In this document: positions 18,119 through 26,942 of the stretch, piece after piece | Position numbering within the stretch: position 1 is the first letter of the stretch | How the letters are laid out: each line of letters opens with the position of its first letter | Origin: Planotetraspora phitsanulokensis | GTDB lineage: Bacteria; Actinomycetota; Actinomycetes; Streptosporangiales; Streptosporangiaceae | DNA: 64,000 nt | Assembly: GCF_016863295.1 (NCBI RefSeq) | Contig: NZ_BOOP01000036.1 | Span: forward strand, 62,001-126,000 | Direction of reading: 5' to 3' | Position numbers and translations under genes: made by a program | Notes under the pieces: model-generated | The model's input: only the letters and a program-made list of their open reading frames with translations | What the model was told of the DNA's origin: nothing | The model's database searches: none

Positions 18119-19714
18119 GTGACCATGCTCGACCCCGGCCTGCCCGCGACCCTCGACACCGAGGAGGCGACGGCCGACTTCGCCCAGCTCGGGTTGCCCA
18201 AGCCGCTCGTGGCGGGGCTGGCCCGGCAGGGCATCACCGCGCCGTTCCCCATCCAGAGCGCGGCCATCCCCGACATCCTCGCGGGGCGCGACGTCCTCGG
18301 CCGCGGCCAGACCGGCTCCGGCAAGACGCTGGCCTTCGGCCTGCCCACCATGGCGCGGGTCGCCGGTGAGCGCGCCCTCCCGAGGCGTCCCCGCGCCGTC
18401 ATCCTCGTCCCCACCCGTGAGCTGGCCCTCCAGGTGGCCGACTCGCTCGAGCCGCTCGGCCGCGGTCTTTCGCTGCGGATCAAGACGGTGGTGGGCGGCA
18501 TGTCCATGGGCCGGCAGATCGAGGCGCTGCGCCGCGGCGTCGAGATCGTCGTCGCCACGCCCGGGCGGCTGACCGACCTCATGGAGCAGGGCGAGTGCTC
18601 CCTCGAGGACATCGAGGTCAGCGTCCTCGACGAGGCCGACCACATGTGCGACCTCGGTTTCTACCCCGTGGTGAGCTCGATCCTGGCCAAGACCCCCGCC
18701 CACGGCCAGAGGCTGCTGTTCTCCGCCACGCTGGACGGCGACGTCGACAAGCTCGTGCGGGCGTTCCTCACCGACCCGATCACCCACTCCCTCGACCCCG
18801 CGACCTCGTCGGTCGAGACCATGGAGCACCATCTGGTCCAGGTCCACCGGGACGACAAGGTCGACGTGACGGCAGAGATCGCCAGCCGGGAGGGCCGGAC
18901 GATCCTGTTCGTCCGGACCCAGCACGGCGTCGACCGGGTCGTGAAGCAGCTGGCCCGCGTCGGCGTCCGGGCCGGCGGCCTGCACGGCGGCAAGCGGCAG
19001 AACCAGCGGACCCGGATCCTGAGCGAGTTCCGCGAGGGCAACATCAAGGTCCTGGTCTGCACCGACGTGGCCGCCCGCGGCATCCACGTGGACGACGTCA
19101 GCCTCGTCCTCCACGTCGACCCGCCGGCCGACCACAAGAGCTACCTGCACCGCGGTGGCCGTACGGCCCGGGCGGGCGAGCGGGGCAGCGTCCTGACGCT
19201 GGTCATGCCGAACGAGCGCCGTTCGACCGAGCAGATGGCACGCCGGGCGGGCATCAATCCGTCCCGGCACCGGGTGACGCCCGGCGACCCCGTGCTGGCG
19301 GAGATCGCCGGCGCCCGCCGGCCCAGCGGCGAGTCGATCCCCGTGTGGGAGCCGGACGTGCGCAAGCCGCTGCGTCCCAAGGCCGACCACGCGGGCGGCG
19401 ACCGCCGTTCGCGCCGGTTCGGCGACCGCCGCGACCGGGACGGCCGTCCCGGCGAGGCCAGGCCGCCGCGGCGGCGGGACGAGTCGGCCGCCGGCAGCGT
19501 GAGCGAGATCCGCGGCCGGTTCCGCGACAGGCCGTCTGAGGGCCGCGGCGAGCGGCGTGACGACCGGCCCTTCGAGCGCCGTGACGACTCCCGCGGCGAC
19601 CGCGGCGCATCCCGTGGCGAGCACGGTGGGCCTCGCGGTGACCGTGGCGGGTCCCGCGGCGACCGCCGCCCCCCTCGCCGTGATCACGCAGGCGTTCGGG
19701 AAGCGGGTCGCTGA
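18119..19714 (+). CDS. DEAD-box RNA helicase with RGD/RRD-rich tail
   Basis: ATP-dependent RNA helicase of 531 residues. It has GQTGSGKT (63-70), PTRELALQ (98-105), DEAD (171-174), SAT (202-204), and motif VI HRGGRTARAG. From about residue 400 the tail becomes an Arg/Asp/Gly-rich low-complexity region with RRDD, SRGDRG and RGDRRPP repeats, typical of RNA-binding tails. GTG at 18119 is chosen for the GAAAGG nine bases upstream. The last dozen codons coincide with a 53-bp repeat unit whose motif GTGATCACGCA lies at 19680-19690, so the C-terminus RDHAGVREAGR may be repeat-derived. Confidence 0.93.
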   Translation: MTMLDPGLPATLDTEEATADFAQLGLPKPLVAGLARQGITAPFPIQSAAIPDILAGRDVLGRGQTGSGKTLAFGLPTMARVAGERALPRRPRAVILVPTRELALQVADSLEPLGRGLSLRIKTVVGGMSMGRQIEALRRGVEIVVATPGRLTDLMEQGECSLEDIEVSVLDEADHMCDLGFYPVVSSILAKTPAHGQRLLFSATLDGDVDKLVRAFLTDPITHSLDPATSSVETMEHHLVQVHRDDKVDVTAEIASREGRTILFVRTQHGVDRVVKQLARVGVRAGGLHGGKRQNQRTRILSEFREGNIKVLVCTDVAARGIHVDDVSLVLHVDPPADHKSYLHRGGRTARAGERGSVLTLVMPNERRSTEQMARRAGINPSRHRVTPGDPVLAEIAGARRPSGESIPVWEPDVRKPLRPKADHAGGDRRSRRFGDRRDRDGRPGEARPPRRRDESAAGSVSEIRGRFRDRPSEGRGERRDDRPFERRDDSRGDRGASRGEHGGPRGDRGGSRGDRRPPRRDHAGVREAGR

Positions 19715-19872
19715 GCTGCCCCGATCCTTGTGGTGATCATGCACAGGTTCTTGTTCTAAGGCCCTGATCTGCGGTTTTGCCAAACGTGATCATGCAGGTG
19801 AAGTAGGCCTGCATGATCACGTTTTGCATTTCCGCTGCATAGAGGGTGATCCTCGAATCCGCGCATGATCAC
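19680..19872. repeat. 53-bp repeat array 2, head-to-head, overlapping helicase 3' end
   Basis: Forward motif copies begin at 19680 (GTGATCACGCA, inside the helicase), 19733 and 19786, at 53-bp steps. Reverse copies begin at 19810 (TGCATGATCAC) and 19862 (CGCATGATCAC). The forward copies at 19733 and 19786 mirror the reverse copies at 19862 and 19810 about one centre near 19803. Confidence 0.88.
19782..19824. terminator. 17-bp inverted repeat at the centre of array 2
   Basis: AAACGTGATCATGCAGG, nine-base loop, CCTGCATGATCACGTTT: a perfect 17-bp stem with A and T runs at its outer ends. It is placed between the helicase stop and hisE. It could terminate transcription from either side; this role is inferred from shape only. 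Confidence 0.6.
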
Positions 19873-19997
19873 GAACTGGGTTGTTCCTTGGTATGGTCCG
19901 CGCGGCGGGTGTGCGACGCGCCCCGGGCGGGACTGACCTGGATGCGCCCCTGCGGCGGATAGTCTGGACGGGCACGCCCGACGATCCGAGAGAGATC

Positions 19998-20261
19998 ATG
20001 AAGACGTTCGAAGAGCTGTACGCCGAGCTGGCGGAGAAGGCGCGGACCCGGCCCCCGGGCTCGGGGACCGTCGCCGCCCTGGACGCCGGTGTCCATGCCA
20101 TCGGCAAGAAGATCGTGGAGGAGGCCGCCGAGAGCTGGATGGCGGCCGAGCACGAGTCGGCCGACCGGGCTGCCGAGGAGATCTCGCAGCTGCTCTACCA
20201 CGTCCAGGTCCTCATGCTGGCGAGGGGCATCGGGCTCGACCAGGTCTACAAGCATCTGTAG
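19998..20261 (+). CDS. hisE: Phosphoribosyl-ATP diphosphatase
   Basis: Second step of histidine synthesis, hydrolysing phosphoribosyl-ATP to the AMP form. The 87-residue protein is a MazG-like all-alpha fold with [23 protein letters not shown] and [16 protein letters not shown], whose acidic residues bind magnesium. The start MKTFEELY fits the family length and has GAGAGA upstream. It is followed after 66 bp by hisG. Confidence 0.95.
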   Translation: MKTFEELYAELAEKARTRPPGSGTVAALDAGVHAIGKKIVEEAAESWMAAEHESADRAAEEISQLLYHVQVLMLARGIGLDQVYKHL

Positions 20262-20327
20262 CCGCGTGATCGCGGCCACCTGCTCGTGACCTCGTCAATC
20301 CCGATTCCGAAAGGTTCATCGCACGCC

Positions 20328-21173
20328 ATGCTGCGTCTCGCCGTACCCAACAAGGGCGCACTCACCGATGCCGCCCAGACCATCCTGAAGGAGGCCGGAT
20401 ACCGGCCGCGGAGGGATTCCAAGGAGCTCGTGGTCGTCGACCCCGAGAACTCGATCGAGCTGTTCTTCCTGCGCCCCCGCGACATCGCCGTGTACGTCGG
20501 CGAGGGCACCCTGGACGCGGGCATCACCGGCCGCGACATGCTGTTCGACTCGGGCGCCCCGGCGGAGGAGGTCGTGCCGCTGGGCTTCGGCCGGTCGACG
20601 TTCCGGTTCGCCTCGGCTCCCGCGACCTACACCAGCGTCGACGAGTTGGCGGGGCTGCGGATCGCGACGTCGTACGCGGGCCTGCTGAGCAAGTACCTCG
20701 CAGACCGGGGTGTCGACGCCCGGGTGATCAAGCTCGACGGCGCGGTGGAGACCGCCATCCGGCTGGGCGTCGCCGACGCGGTCGCCGACGTGGTCGAGAC
20801 GGGTACCACCCTGCGCAACGTCGGGCTGGAGGTCTTCGGCGAGCCGATCGCCCACTCCGAGGCCGTCGTGATCAAGCAGTCCGGAGCCGCGGAGACGAAC
20901 GGCTTCCAGCAGCTGATCCGGCGCCTGCAGGGCGTGCTCGTCGCCCGCGACTACGTCATGATCGACTACGACATCCGGGCCGAGCGCATCGACGAGGCCA
21001 TCGCGATCACGCCGGGAATGGAGGGGCCGACGGTTTCCCCGCTCCACCGTGAGGGCTGGGTCGCCGTCCGCGCCATGATCCCGCGCAAGGGTCACCAGCA
21101 GGTGATGGACCAGCTCTGGGAGATCGGGGCGAAGGCCATCCTGATCACCGCCATCTTCGCCGCGCGGCTCTGA
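20328..21173 (+). CDS. hisG: ATP phosphoribosyltransferase (long form)
   Basis: First and feedback-regulated step of histidine synthesis. The 281-residue length and C-terminal ACT-like regulatory domain (from about residue 205, ending in GAKAILITAIFAARL) mark the long form that does not need HisZ. Catalytic-domain motifs are LAVPNKGALTDAA, the PRPP-loop region ADVVETGTTLRN and the N-terminal RPRDIAVYVGEGTLDAGITG. MLRLAVPNKG is the conserved start; GTG at 20286 is less likely. The hisE-hisG order is standard in actinobacteria. Confidence 0.95.
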   Translation: MLRLAVPNKGALTDAAQTILKEAGYRPRRDSKELVVVDPENSIELFFLRPRDIAVYVGEGTLDAGITGRDMLFDSGAPAEEVVPLGFGRSTFRFASAPATYTSVDELAGLRIATSYAGLLSKYLADRGVDARVIKLDGAVETAIRLGVADAVADVVETGTTLRNVGLEVFGEPIAHSEAVVIKQSGAAETNGFQQLIRRLQGVLVARDYVMIDYDIRAERIDEAIAITPGMEGPTVSPLHREGWVAVRAMIPRKGHQQVMDQLWEIGAKAILITAIFAARL

Positions 21174-21267
21174 CCGGGCGGCCCGGAGACGCACGGTGTC
21201 ACACCTGCGGCTTCTGACCTGCCAGCGTCGTGCACACCCTGCTGTGGCCGATGACCTCGCCGCAATG

Positions 21268-22800
21268 TCAGCGGGGTCGTGACCCGGCCGGGCTCCGGCG
21301 AGCCACGTCGCCGGGCGACGCCGACCGCAGGAGCCGCAGGATCGCCGCGCCCGCCAGGTACGTGACCAGGGCGGGTGTCGGCAACCCCAACACGGCCGGA
21401 GCGGTGCTGGGCAGCAGGCTGTTGTCGAGGAGGGCTACGACGACACCGGCGAACCCCGCCAGGGCGACCCCGAGACGCGCCACGGGGTGGGCTGCGAGAG
21501 CGAGTCCGAGACGCGCCACCGGGCGAGCCACCAGGGCGAGCCCGAGGCGCGTCGTCGGGGGTGCCGCCGGGGCACGTTGTCCGGGACACCGGGCTGAGGG
21601 AGCGACCGTGCCCGGCGCGTCCGCGACGGCCCGGCGTGCGCCGCGGACCTCGATCCGCCCGAAGACGGCGACCAGGGGCGCCAGAGCGAGACCGCACAGC
21701 AGCAGCAAAGGGATGCGCCAGGCCAACCAACCTGCTGAGCCGGCCGCGTACACGGGAAGGACGCCGGCGAGGTGGAGGGCGAAGACCACCAGGACCGCGG
21801 CGGTGACGTGCCAGAGGAAGATCGTCAGGATCACGGTGTTGACCGCGACGACCACCGTCCACGGCCGTGTGCCGCGCAGCCACCGGGCGGCGCGGTCGCG
21901 CAGCAGGAGCACCGCCCCGATCTGGGCGGACGCGACGGCGAGCAGGGCCAGGCTCGGGGGTGACATGTTGTGCAGCCGCTCGCCCGGCACGTTGAGCATG
22001 CTGACCGGATACGGGCCCGCGAGGGTGAACAGCAGCAGCGCGCCGACCCCGCCGAGCAGCAGCGGCGCCGCCACCCGGGGGCGGGCGGGCAGCAGCCCGT
22101 CTCGCCAGGCGAATCCCATTTGGTAGACGGCCAGCCAACCGAACAGGTAGTTGCCCAGACTCAAGGACGGCGCGCCGAGGAGCCGGGCGACGTCACCGAG
22201 GGCGACGAGGCAGACCAGCGCCGGCGGGACCCACAGGCCGTACCGGAGGTGCAGGGCGTACATCAAGGGCGTCAGCACGACCAGGACCAGGTAGACCACG
22301 AGAAACCACAGCGGTATCGAGGCGAACCACACCACCAGGCGAACCCGGGCTGGATCGGCGCCGAGCAGGTGGGCGGCGAACGCGCCCCCGGCCATGACCA
22401 GGATCAGGGCCGTGGTCGGCCGGAGCAGCCGCCCGCTCCGGTTGACCAGCCACCCCGCCGCGTCTCCGCCCCGGTCGCGGTGCCTGGTCAGCGAGACCGC
22501 GTTGGCGTATCCGCCGACGAAGCAGAAGACCGGCACCACCTGGAAGAGCCAGGTGAGCGGATGAGCCCACGGCAGGTCGGGCAGTGCCGACCGGCCGACC
22601 AGTTCGCTGTGTTCGTCGTACCCGACCACCGTCACCAGCCAGTGACCCAGGACCACGGCCAGGATCGACAAGCCGCGGAGCAGGTCCGCGAACCGCTCCC
22701 GTGACGGCGGCGTCTGCTCGGCGAGCCGGCGAAGCCCTCGCAACGCGGCGCCCATGTCGTCCATCTCCTCCAGGGCACCCTCGGGTCGATGGGGTGACAT
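21268..22800 (-). CDS. Acyltransferase-3 family membrane protein
   Basis: A 510-residue integral membrane acyltransferase. It has the family N-terminal motif FADLLRGLSILAVVLGHWLV, about ten helices, SIPLWFLVVYLVLVVL and a polar C-terminal part. The C-terminus contains an internal duplication of about 16 residues based on RLGLALxARPVA that is also visible in the DNA near 21478-21550. Members acylate sugars, peptidoglycan or secondary metabolites; the substrate is unknown. The start at 22800 is one of three close candidates (also MDDMGAAL and MGAALRG). Confidence 0.8.
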   Translation of the reverse strand: MSPHRPEGALEEMDDMGAALRGLRRLAEQTPPSRERFADLLRGLSILAVVLGHWLVTVVGYDEHSELVGRSALPDLPWAHPLTWLFQVVPVFCFVGGYANAVSLTRHRDRGGDAAGWLVNRSGRLLRPTTALILVMAGGAFAAHLLGADPARVRLVVWFASIPLWFLVVYLVLVVLTPLMYALHLRYGLWVPPALVCLVALGDVARLLGAPSLSLGNYLFGWLAVYQMGFAWRDGLLPARPRVAAPLLLGGVGALLLFTLAGPYPVSMLNVPGERLHNMSPPSLALLAVASAQIGAVLLLRDRAARWLRGTRPWTVVVAVNTVILTIFLWHVTAAVLVVFALHLAGVLPVYAAGSAGWLAWRIPLLLLCGLALAPLVAVFGRIEVRGARRAVADAPGTVAPSARCPGQRAPAAPPTTRLGLALVARPVARLGLALAAHPVARLGVALAGFAGVVVALLDNSLLPSTAPAVLGLPTPALVTYLAGAAILRLLRSASPGDVARRSPAGSRPR

Positions 22801-22937
22801 CGGTTCCCTACCCCGCCCCGACGGGCGTCCATCGGCCGGGGGATCCCGCGCCGTGCCCGCCCGGCGGATCCGGCTCGTGCATCGGGCCGGCAGCCCGACC
22901 CGGGCGAGTTCGCACCGCTCCCAGTACCGGCGGCTGA

Positions 22938-23696
22938 TCAGCTCGTGGCGACCGTCCGCAGGTCGGCGGCCGCCTGGCGCAGATGCGACACCGCGAGATC
23001 GGGAAGGTCGAGTCCGCGCGTGGAGATGCCGACGGCCAGGCAGGTGCCTCTGTCGCCGTCCGGTACGGCCACGCCGGCGCATGCCACGGTGTCGCGGAAC
23101 TGCCCGTGCTCCTCCACGAGCTCACCCGGATGGAGGCCGGACAACTCCGCTTCGAGGTCCTCGAGACTGGTCGGCGTGGTGGAGGTGAACGGGCGCATGC
23201 CGTACTCAGCCAGGACGCGCCGCCGTGTGCCGGGGGAGAGCGTGAGGAGCAGCGCCTTGCCGAGCGCCGTCGCGTGGGGCGCGGTCTCCAGCCCGGCCTG
23301 CAGGTCCTCCAGCCAGGGAGAGCGGGGTCCCTCGGCCACGTCGAGGATGAAGAGCCGTCCGTGGGAGAGCCGGGCGAGGTAGGCCGTGTGCCCGGTGGCC
23401 GAGGCCAGATGGTGCAGCACGGACGGAGCCCGGGGCGGGCGGTGGAAGGCGCCGATCAGCTCGTGGAACCGCTCGGCGATCTGCGGGCCGATGGTGTACT
23501 CGCCGCTCGGGCACCGGGTGAGGTAGCCCTCGTAGGAGAGCGTCCGTACGAGGTGATAGGTCGTGGACAGGTTGAGTTCGCAGCGCCGGGCGAGCGCCTT
23601 CACCGTCAGCGGCCGGTCGGACCTGGTGACCTGCTCGAGCACGCGCAGAGCGCGGGAGACACTGCGGATCAGATCGCTGGGCGCTGTGTCGGCCAT
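22938..23696 (-). CDS. IclR-family transcriptional regulator
   Basis: A 252-residue regulator with an N-terminal winged helix (SRALRVLEQVTRSDRPLTVK, then ALARRCELNLSTTYHLVRTL) and a C-terminal ligand-binding domain (HHLASATGHTAYLARLSHG, ALGKALLLTL, VACAGVAVPDGDRG). It diverges from the DUF59-amidohydrolase pair across a 104-bp gap and is the obvious candidate regulator of that pair. The gap contains no long palindrome I can point to. Confidence 0.9.
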   Translation of the reverse strand: MADTAPSDLIRSVSRALRVLEQVTRSDRPLTVKALARRCELNLSTTYHLVRTLSYEGYLTRCPSGEYTIGPQIAERFHELIGAFHRPPRAPSVLHHLASATGHTAYLARLSHGRLFILDVAEGPRSPWLEDLQAGLETAPHATALGKALLLTLSPGTRRRVLAEYGMRPFTSTTPTSLEDLEAELSGLHPGELVEEHGQFRDTVACAGVAVPDGDRGTCLAVGISTRGLDLPDLAVSHLRQAAADLRTVATS

Positions 23697-23800
23697 CCTC
23701 ACAGCATGTCCCGGGCCGGTAGCGCAAGGAATACCCGTGGTGTGCACCATCTGAAATACCCCGGCTACCGCCCGGCGCGCCCCCGTCACACGATGGGGCC

Positions 23801-24166
23801 ATGTCGCAGATACCGCCGTGGGCCAGTGAGGCGCTCGCCGAGGTGTTCGATCCGTGCTGCAAGGAGAAGGGCATCTCGGTCGTGGAGATGGGCCTGGTCA
23901 GGTCCGTTGAGGTGGCGGACGGTCGGGCGCGGGTCGAGTTGCTGCTGACGTCGGGCTGGTGTCCCTTCGCCGCCCGGGTCCTCACCGAGGTGCGCGAGAA
24001 GATCGCCGCTCAGCCCGGCGTCGAGGACGCCGAGGTCGAGGTCGTCTGGGACGAGGCGTGGACGGTCGACCGGCTCTCCCCGCGCGCCGCGCGGATTCTG
24101 CGCTTCCTGCCGCCCCCCTCGAAGGTCCAGGACCGGGAGGCCTACATCCTGGAGGAACTGTCATGA
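23801..24166 (+). CDS. DUF59/MIP18 metal-sulfur assembly factor
   Basis: A 121-residue DUF59 protein with EKGISVVEMGLVRSVEV and the conserved cysteine in LTSGWCPFAA, plus an unusual CC pair in FDPCCKEKG near the N-terminus. The stop overlaps the amidohydrolase start by ATGA, so the two products are made together. It differs from the suf-linked copy at 17218-17592 and probably serves a dedicated client rather than general Fe-S assembly. Confidence 0.87.
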   Translation: MSQIPPWASEALAEVFDPCCKEKGISVVEMGLVRSVEVADGRARVELLLTSGWCPFAARVLTEVREKIAAQPGVEDAEVEVVWDEAWTVDRLSPRAARILRFLPPPSKVQDREAYILEELS

Positions 24167-25161
24167 TCGACGACGCGTTCGTGTTCGACAGTGTCGCGCA
24201 CGTGTTCAACTTCGAGGCGAAGAACGCCTTCGGCAAACCGGGCGAGATGTTCTCCAACCACCTCTACGCCTTCCACAACGCCCTCACCCCGGACGGCGAG
24301 ACCAAGCTGCCGCCGGAGGAGTTCCTGCGTCAGTGGACGATCGAGGACATCCGGCGCATGGTGTACGAGGAGTCCGACACCGACATGCTCGTCGCGATGC
24401 CCCTCCCGCTCACCGACCTCTACCACGACGGGCTCTCCCCGTGGACGGAGTGCGCCGAGCTCGCCGCGCGGGACCCCGACAGGACCGTCTTCTGGGGAAC
24501 GGTCAACCCCCTCGAGGGCCGCAAGGCGCTCGACCTGATGGAACGCCAGGTCGGCGAGTTCGGCGCCCGGGCGTTCAAGTTGTACAACGTCCGCTACGAC
24601 TACGGCTCGCCGTACCCGTGGCGGATGGACGATCCGCGCATCGCCTTCCCGATCTTCGAGAAGGCCCGCGAGCTCGGCGTGAACCTCATCGGCGTGCACA
24701 AGGGCGTCCCCCTCGGCCCGCAGCCGATCGAGCACACCCAGACCTGGGACATGGACGGCGCCGCGGCCAACTTCCCCGACATCAACTTCGTCATCTTCCA
24801 TGTCGGCCTGCCGTTCCTGGACGAGACCTGCTGGCAGCTCATCCGCTATCCCAACCTGTACGCGTCGCTGGCCGCGACGATCAACTTCGTCGTCCGGGCG
24901 CCCAGGATGTTCGCCGAGATCATGGGCAAGCTGCTCTTCTGGTGCGGCGAAGACAAGATCATCTATGGGTCGGAGGCGCCGATCTTCCATCCGCAGTGGG
25001 CGCTGCGCGCCTTCAAGGACTTCCAGATCCCGCAGGACCTCTGCGACGGGTACGGCTACCCGCAGCTCACCGAGCAGGCAAAGCGCAAGATCCTCGGGGA
25101 GAACCTGCTCAGACTCCACGGCATGGACGTCGAGGACGCCAGGGCCCGCCTCGGCCGCTGA
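24163..25161 (+). CDS. Amidohydrolase-2 family TIM-barrel protein
   Basis: A 332-residue protein of the amidohydrolase-related (ACMSD-like) family. Family features are ARAFKLYNVRYDYG, NLIGVHKGVP, NFVIFHVGLPF and the C-terminal IIYGSEAPIFHPQWAL. The usual N-terminal HxH is not clear: DSVAHVFNF has a single histidine, so metal binding may be altered. Translational coupling to a DUF59 gene recalls accessory genes that travel with soluble di-iron monooxygenase clusters in actinobacteria. No oxygenase is present in this window, so the role stays unknown. Confidence 0.8.
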   Translation: MIDDAFVFDSVAHVFNFEAKNAFGKPGEMFSNHLYAFHNALTPDGETKLPPEEFLRQWTIEDIRRMVYEESDTDMLVAMPLPLTDLYHDGLSPWTECAELAARDPDRTVFWGTVNPLEGRKALDLMERQVGEFGARAFKLYNVRYDYGSPYPWRMDDPRIAFPIFEKARELGVNLIGVHKGVPLGPQPIEHTQTWDMDGAAANFPDINFVIFHVGLPFLDETCWQLIRYPNLYASLAATINFVVRAPRMFAEIMGKLLFWCGEDKIIYGSEAPIFHPQWALRAFKDFQIPQDLCDGYGYPQLTEQAKRKILGENLLRLHGMDVEDARARLGR

Positions 25162-25200
25162 GACCGGTTCCCAGGCGGGCAGGCGGGCAGCCGGCCCGCC

Positions 25201-25212
25201 TGACAAATGTCA
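25201..25212. promoter_or_regulatory. TGACAAATGTCA dyad before exporter/two-component operon
   Basis: TGACA-AA-TGTCA, 61 bp before the ATPase start. Short TGAC/GTCA dyads are plausible targets for DesR/LiaR-type response regulators, and the operon encodes one. It is a candidate autoregulatory operator, based on position and symmetry only. Confidence 0.45.
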
Positions 25213-25272
25213 TCGCGAAGCCCGGATGCGTGGCACTGATGATCTACCGGAAGCATGCCTAGCGTTGACGTC

Positions 25273-26157
25273 ATGAACGCCATCGCCTTCAACGGCGTCA
25301 CCAAGAAGTACGGCGACGTGGTCGCCGTGGACGGCCTCACGCTGGACATCGCAGCGGGAAGTACGGTCGCGCTCCTCGGCCCGAACGGCGCGGGCAAGTC
25401 GACCTCCATCAACATGCTGCTGGGGCTGCTCCGCCCGACCAGCGGCGACATCAAGGTGTTCGGAAACGGGCCGGACGAGGCGGTCACCCGCGGGGACATC
25501 GGCGCGATGCTCCAGGAGGGCGCGCTGATCCCCGAGCTGACGGTCAGGGAGTCCGTCGACTTCATCCGCCGGCTCTATCCCGACCCGCTGCCCCTGGACG
25601 AGGTGCTGCGGATGGCCGAGCTGACCGACCTCGCGGGACGGAGGGCGGACAAGCTGTCCGGCGGCCAGACGCAGCGGGTGCGCTTCGCCCTGGCCATCGC
25701 CGGGGGCCCCAAGCTGCTCCTGCTGGACGAGCCGACGGCCGCGATGGACGTCGAATCGCGCCGGTCGTTCTGGGACAACATGCGGGCCTACGCGGCGCAG
25801 GGCCGGACGATCGTGTTCGCCACCCACTACCTGGAGGAGGCGGACCAGAACTCCGACCGGGTCGTGGTCGTCGCCCGTGGCAAGGTCGTCGCCGACGGCA
25901 CCGCCGCGGAGATCAAGTCGGGGGTGGCGGGACACACGGTGAGCTTCCGCCTCGGCCTCCAGTCGGCCGCCGGGCTCGACGCGCTGCCCGGGGTGTCCGC
26001 CGTGGAGATCCAGGCGGACCGCGTGACGGTCAGGACCGGGGATCCTGACGCCACCCTCGACGCGCTCTACCGCAAGACCACCCTCGACGTCCGCGATCTC
26101 CAGGTCCACGGGGCCGATCTGGAGGACGCCTTCCTCGCTCTCACCAAGGAGTCCTGA
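25273..26157 (+). CDS. ABC exporter ATPase (two-component-linked)
   Basis: A 294-residue ATPase with Walker A GPNGAGKST, Q-loop MLQEGALIPELTV, signature LSGGQTQRV, Walker B LLLLDEPTAAMD and H-loop ATHYLEEAD, followed by a C-terminal regulatory extension. It is the first gene of a four-gene run with the permease, histidine kinase and response regulator. MNAIAFNGVTKKYGD is the likely start; ATG at 25255 is an alternative. The set resembles stress-responsive or daunorubicin-type exporters controlled by DesKR-like systems. Confidence 0.9.
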   Translation: MNAIAFNGVTKKYGDVVAVDGLTLDIAAGSTVALLGPNGAGKSTSINMLLGLLRPTSGDIKVFGNGPDEAVTRGDIGAMLQEGALIPELTVRESVDFIRRLYPDPLPLDEVLRMAELTDLAGRRADKLSGGQTQRVRFALAIAGGPKLLLLDEPTAAMDVESRRSFWDNMRAYAAQGRTIVFATHYLEEADQNSDRVVVVARGKVVADGTAAEIKSGVAGHTVSFRLGLQSAAGLDALPGVSAVEIQADRVTVRTGDPDATLDALYRKTTLDVRDLQVHGADLEDAFLALTKES

Positions 26158-26159
26158 CC

Positions 26160-26897
26160 GTGTCGCACTATCTGAAGATCGAGCTGCTCCGCATGGTCCG
26201 CAACAAGCGGTACATCATCTTCGTCGTCGCCTTCCCTGTGGTCTTCTACCTCCTCTACTCCAACCTCTGGGGGGACCAGGTCGACGAGACGACCGGGCTC
26301 AAGGGCGCCGTGGTCCTGATGGTCTCCATGGCGGCGTACGGGGCGCTCGCCGCGTCGATCATGTCCAGCGCGGTGCCATGGGCGCAGGAGCGGCACAGCG
26401 GCTGGCTGCGCCAGCTTCAGATCACCCCGCTGCCCGGCTGGGCGATCATCTGCACCAAGCTGATCGCGTCCATGGTGCTGGTGCTGCCGTCCCTGCTGCT
26501 GGTGGGACTCGCGGCGGTGCTGACGCAGGGCGTGTCGCTCCCGGCGGGCGAGTGGGCCGGGCTCATCGGCTCCCTGTGGATCGGGACCATCCCCTTCATC
26601 GCCCTCGGCCTGACGATCGGCTCGCTCCTGCCGCCGGACACGGCGCAGCCCGTCGCCATGATCGGAATGTTCGGGCTGGCCCTGCTCGGCGGCCTGTGGT
26701 TCCCTGTTGAGGTCATGCCGTCCGCCATGAAGTCGATCGCCCAGGTGCTGCCGTCCTACGATTACGCGAGCATCGGATGGAAGATCGCCGCGGGAGACGC
26801 GCCGGACGCCTCCTCCGTCCTCGGGGTCGTGGGCTGGGCGGTCGGGCTCGGCGCCCTCGCTGTCTTCGCCTACCGCCGGGCGACGGTCCGCGCCTGA
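26160..26897 (+). CDS. ABC-2 type permease (two-component-linked)
   Basis: A 245-residue membrane partner of the preceding ATPase, starting 2 bp after its stop with GTG. Six hydrophobic segments are seen, with AIMSSAVPWAQERHSGWLRQL-type cytosolic loop and PAMKSIAQVLPSYDYA near the last helices, as in bacitracin or lantibiotic-type ABC-2 permeases. Substrate unknown. Confidence 0.88.
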   Translation: MSHYLKIELLRMVRNKRYIIFVVAFPVVFYLLYSNLWGDQVDETTGLKGAVVLMVSMAAYGALAASIMSSAVPWAQERHSGWLRQLQITPLPGWAIICTKLIASMVLVLPSLLLVGLAAVLTQGVSLPAGEWAGLIGSLWIGTIPFIALGLTIGSLLPPDTAQPVAMIGMFGLALLGGLWFPVEVMPSAMKSIAQVLPSYDYASIGWKIAAGDAPDASSVLGVVGWAVGLGALAVFAYRRATVRA

Positions 26898-26942
26898 CCG
26901 GAGGGCGGGGACGCGGTGGGAACAGGGACAGGAGGCGGAAGG

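Noticed and set aside
17892-18122. A 76-codon frame in the helicase leader
   Set aside because: Composition is Arg/Ser-rich with no family resemblance, and the region is better explained as structured RNA. A leader peptide cannot be excluded.
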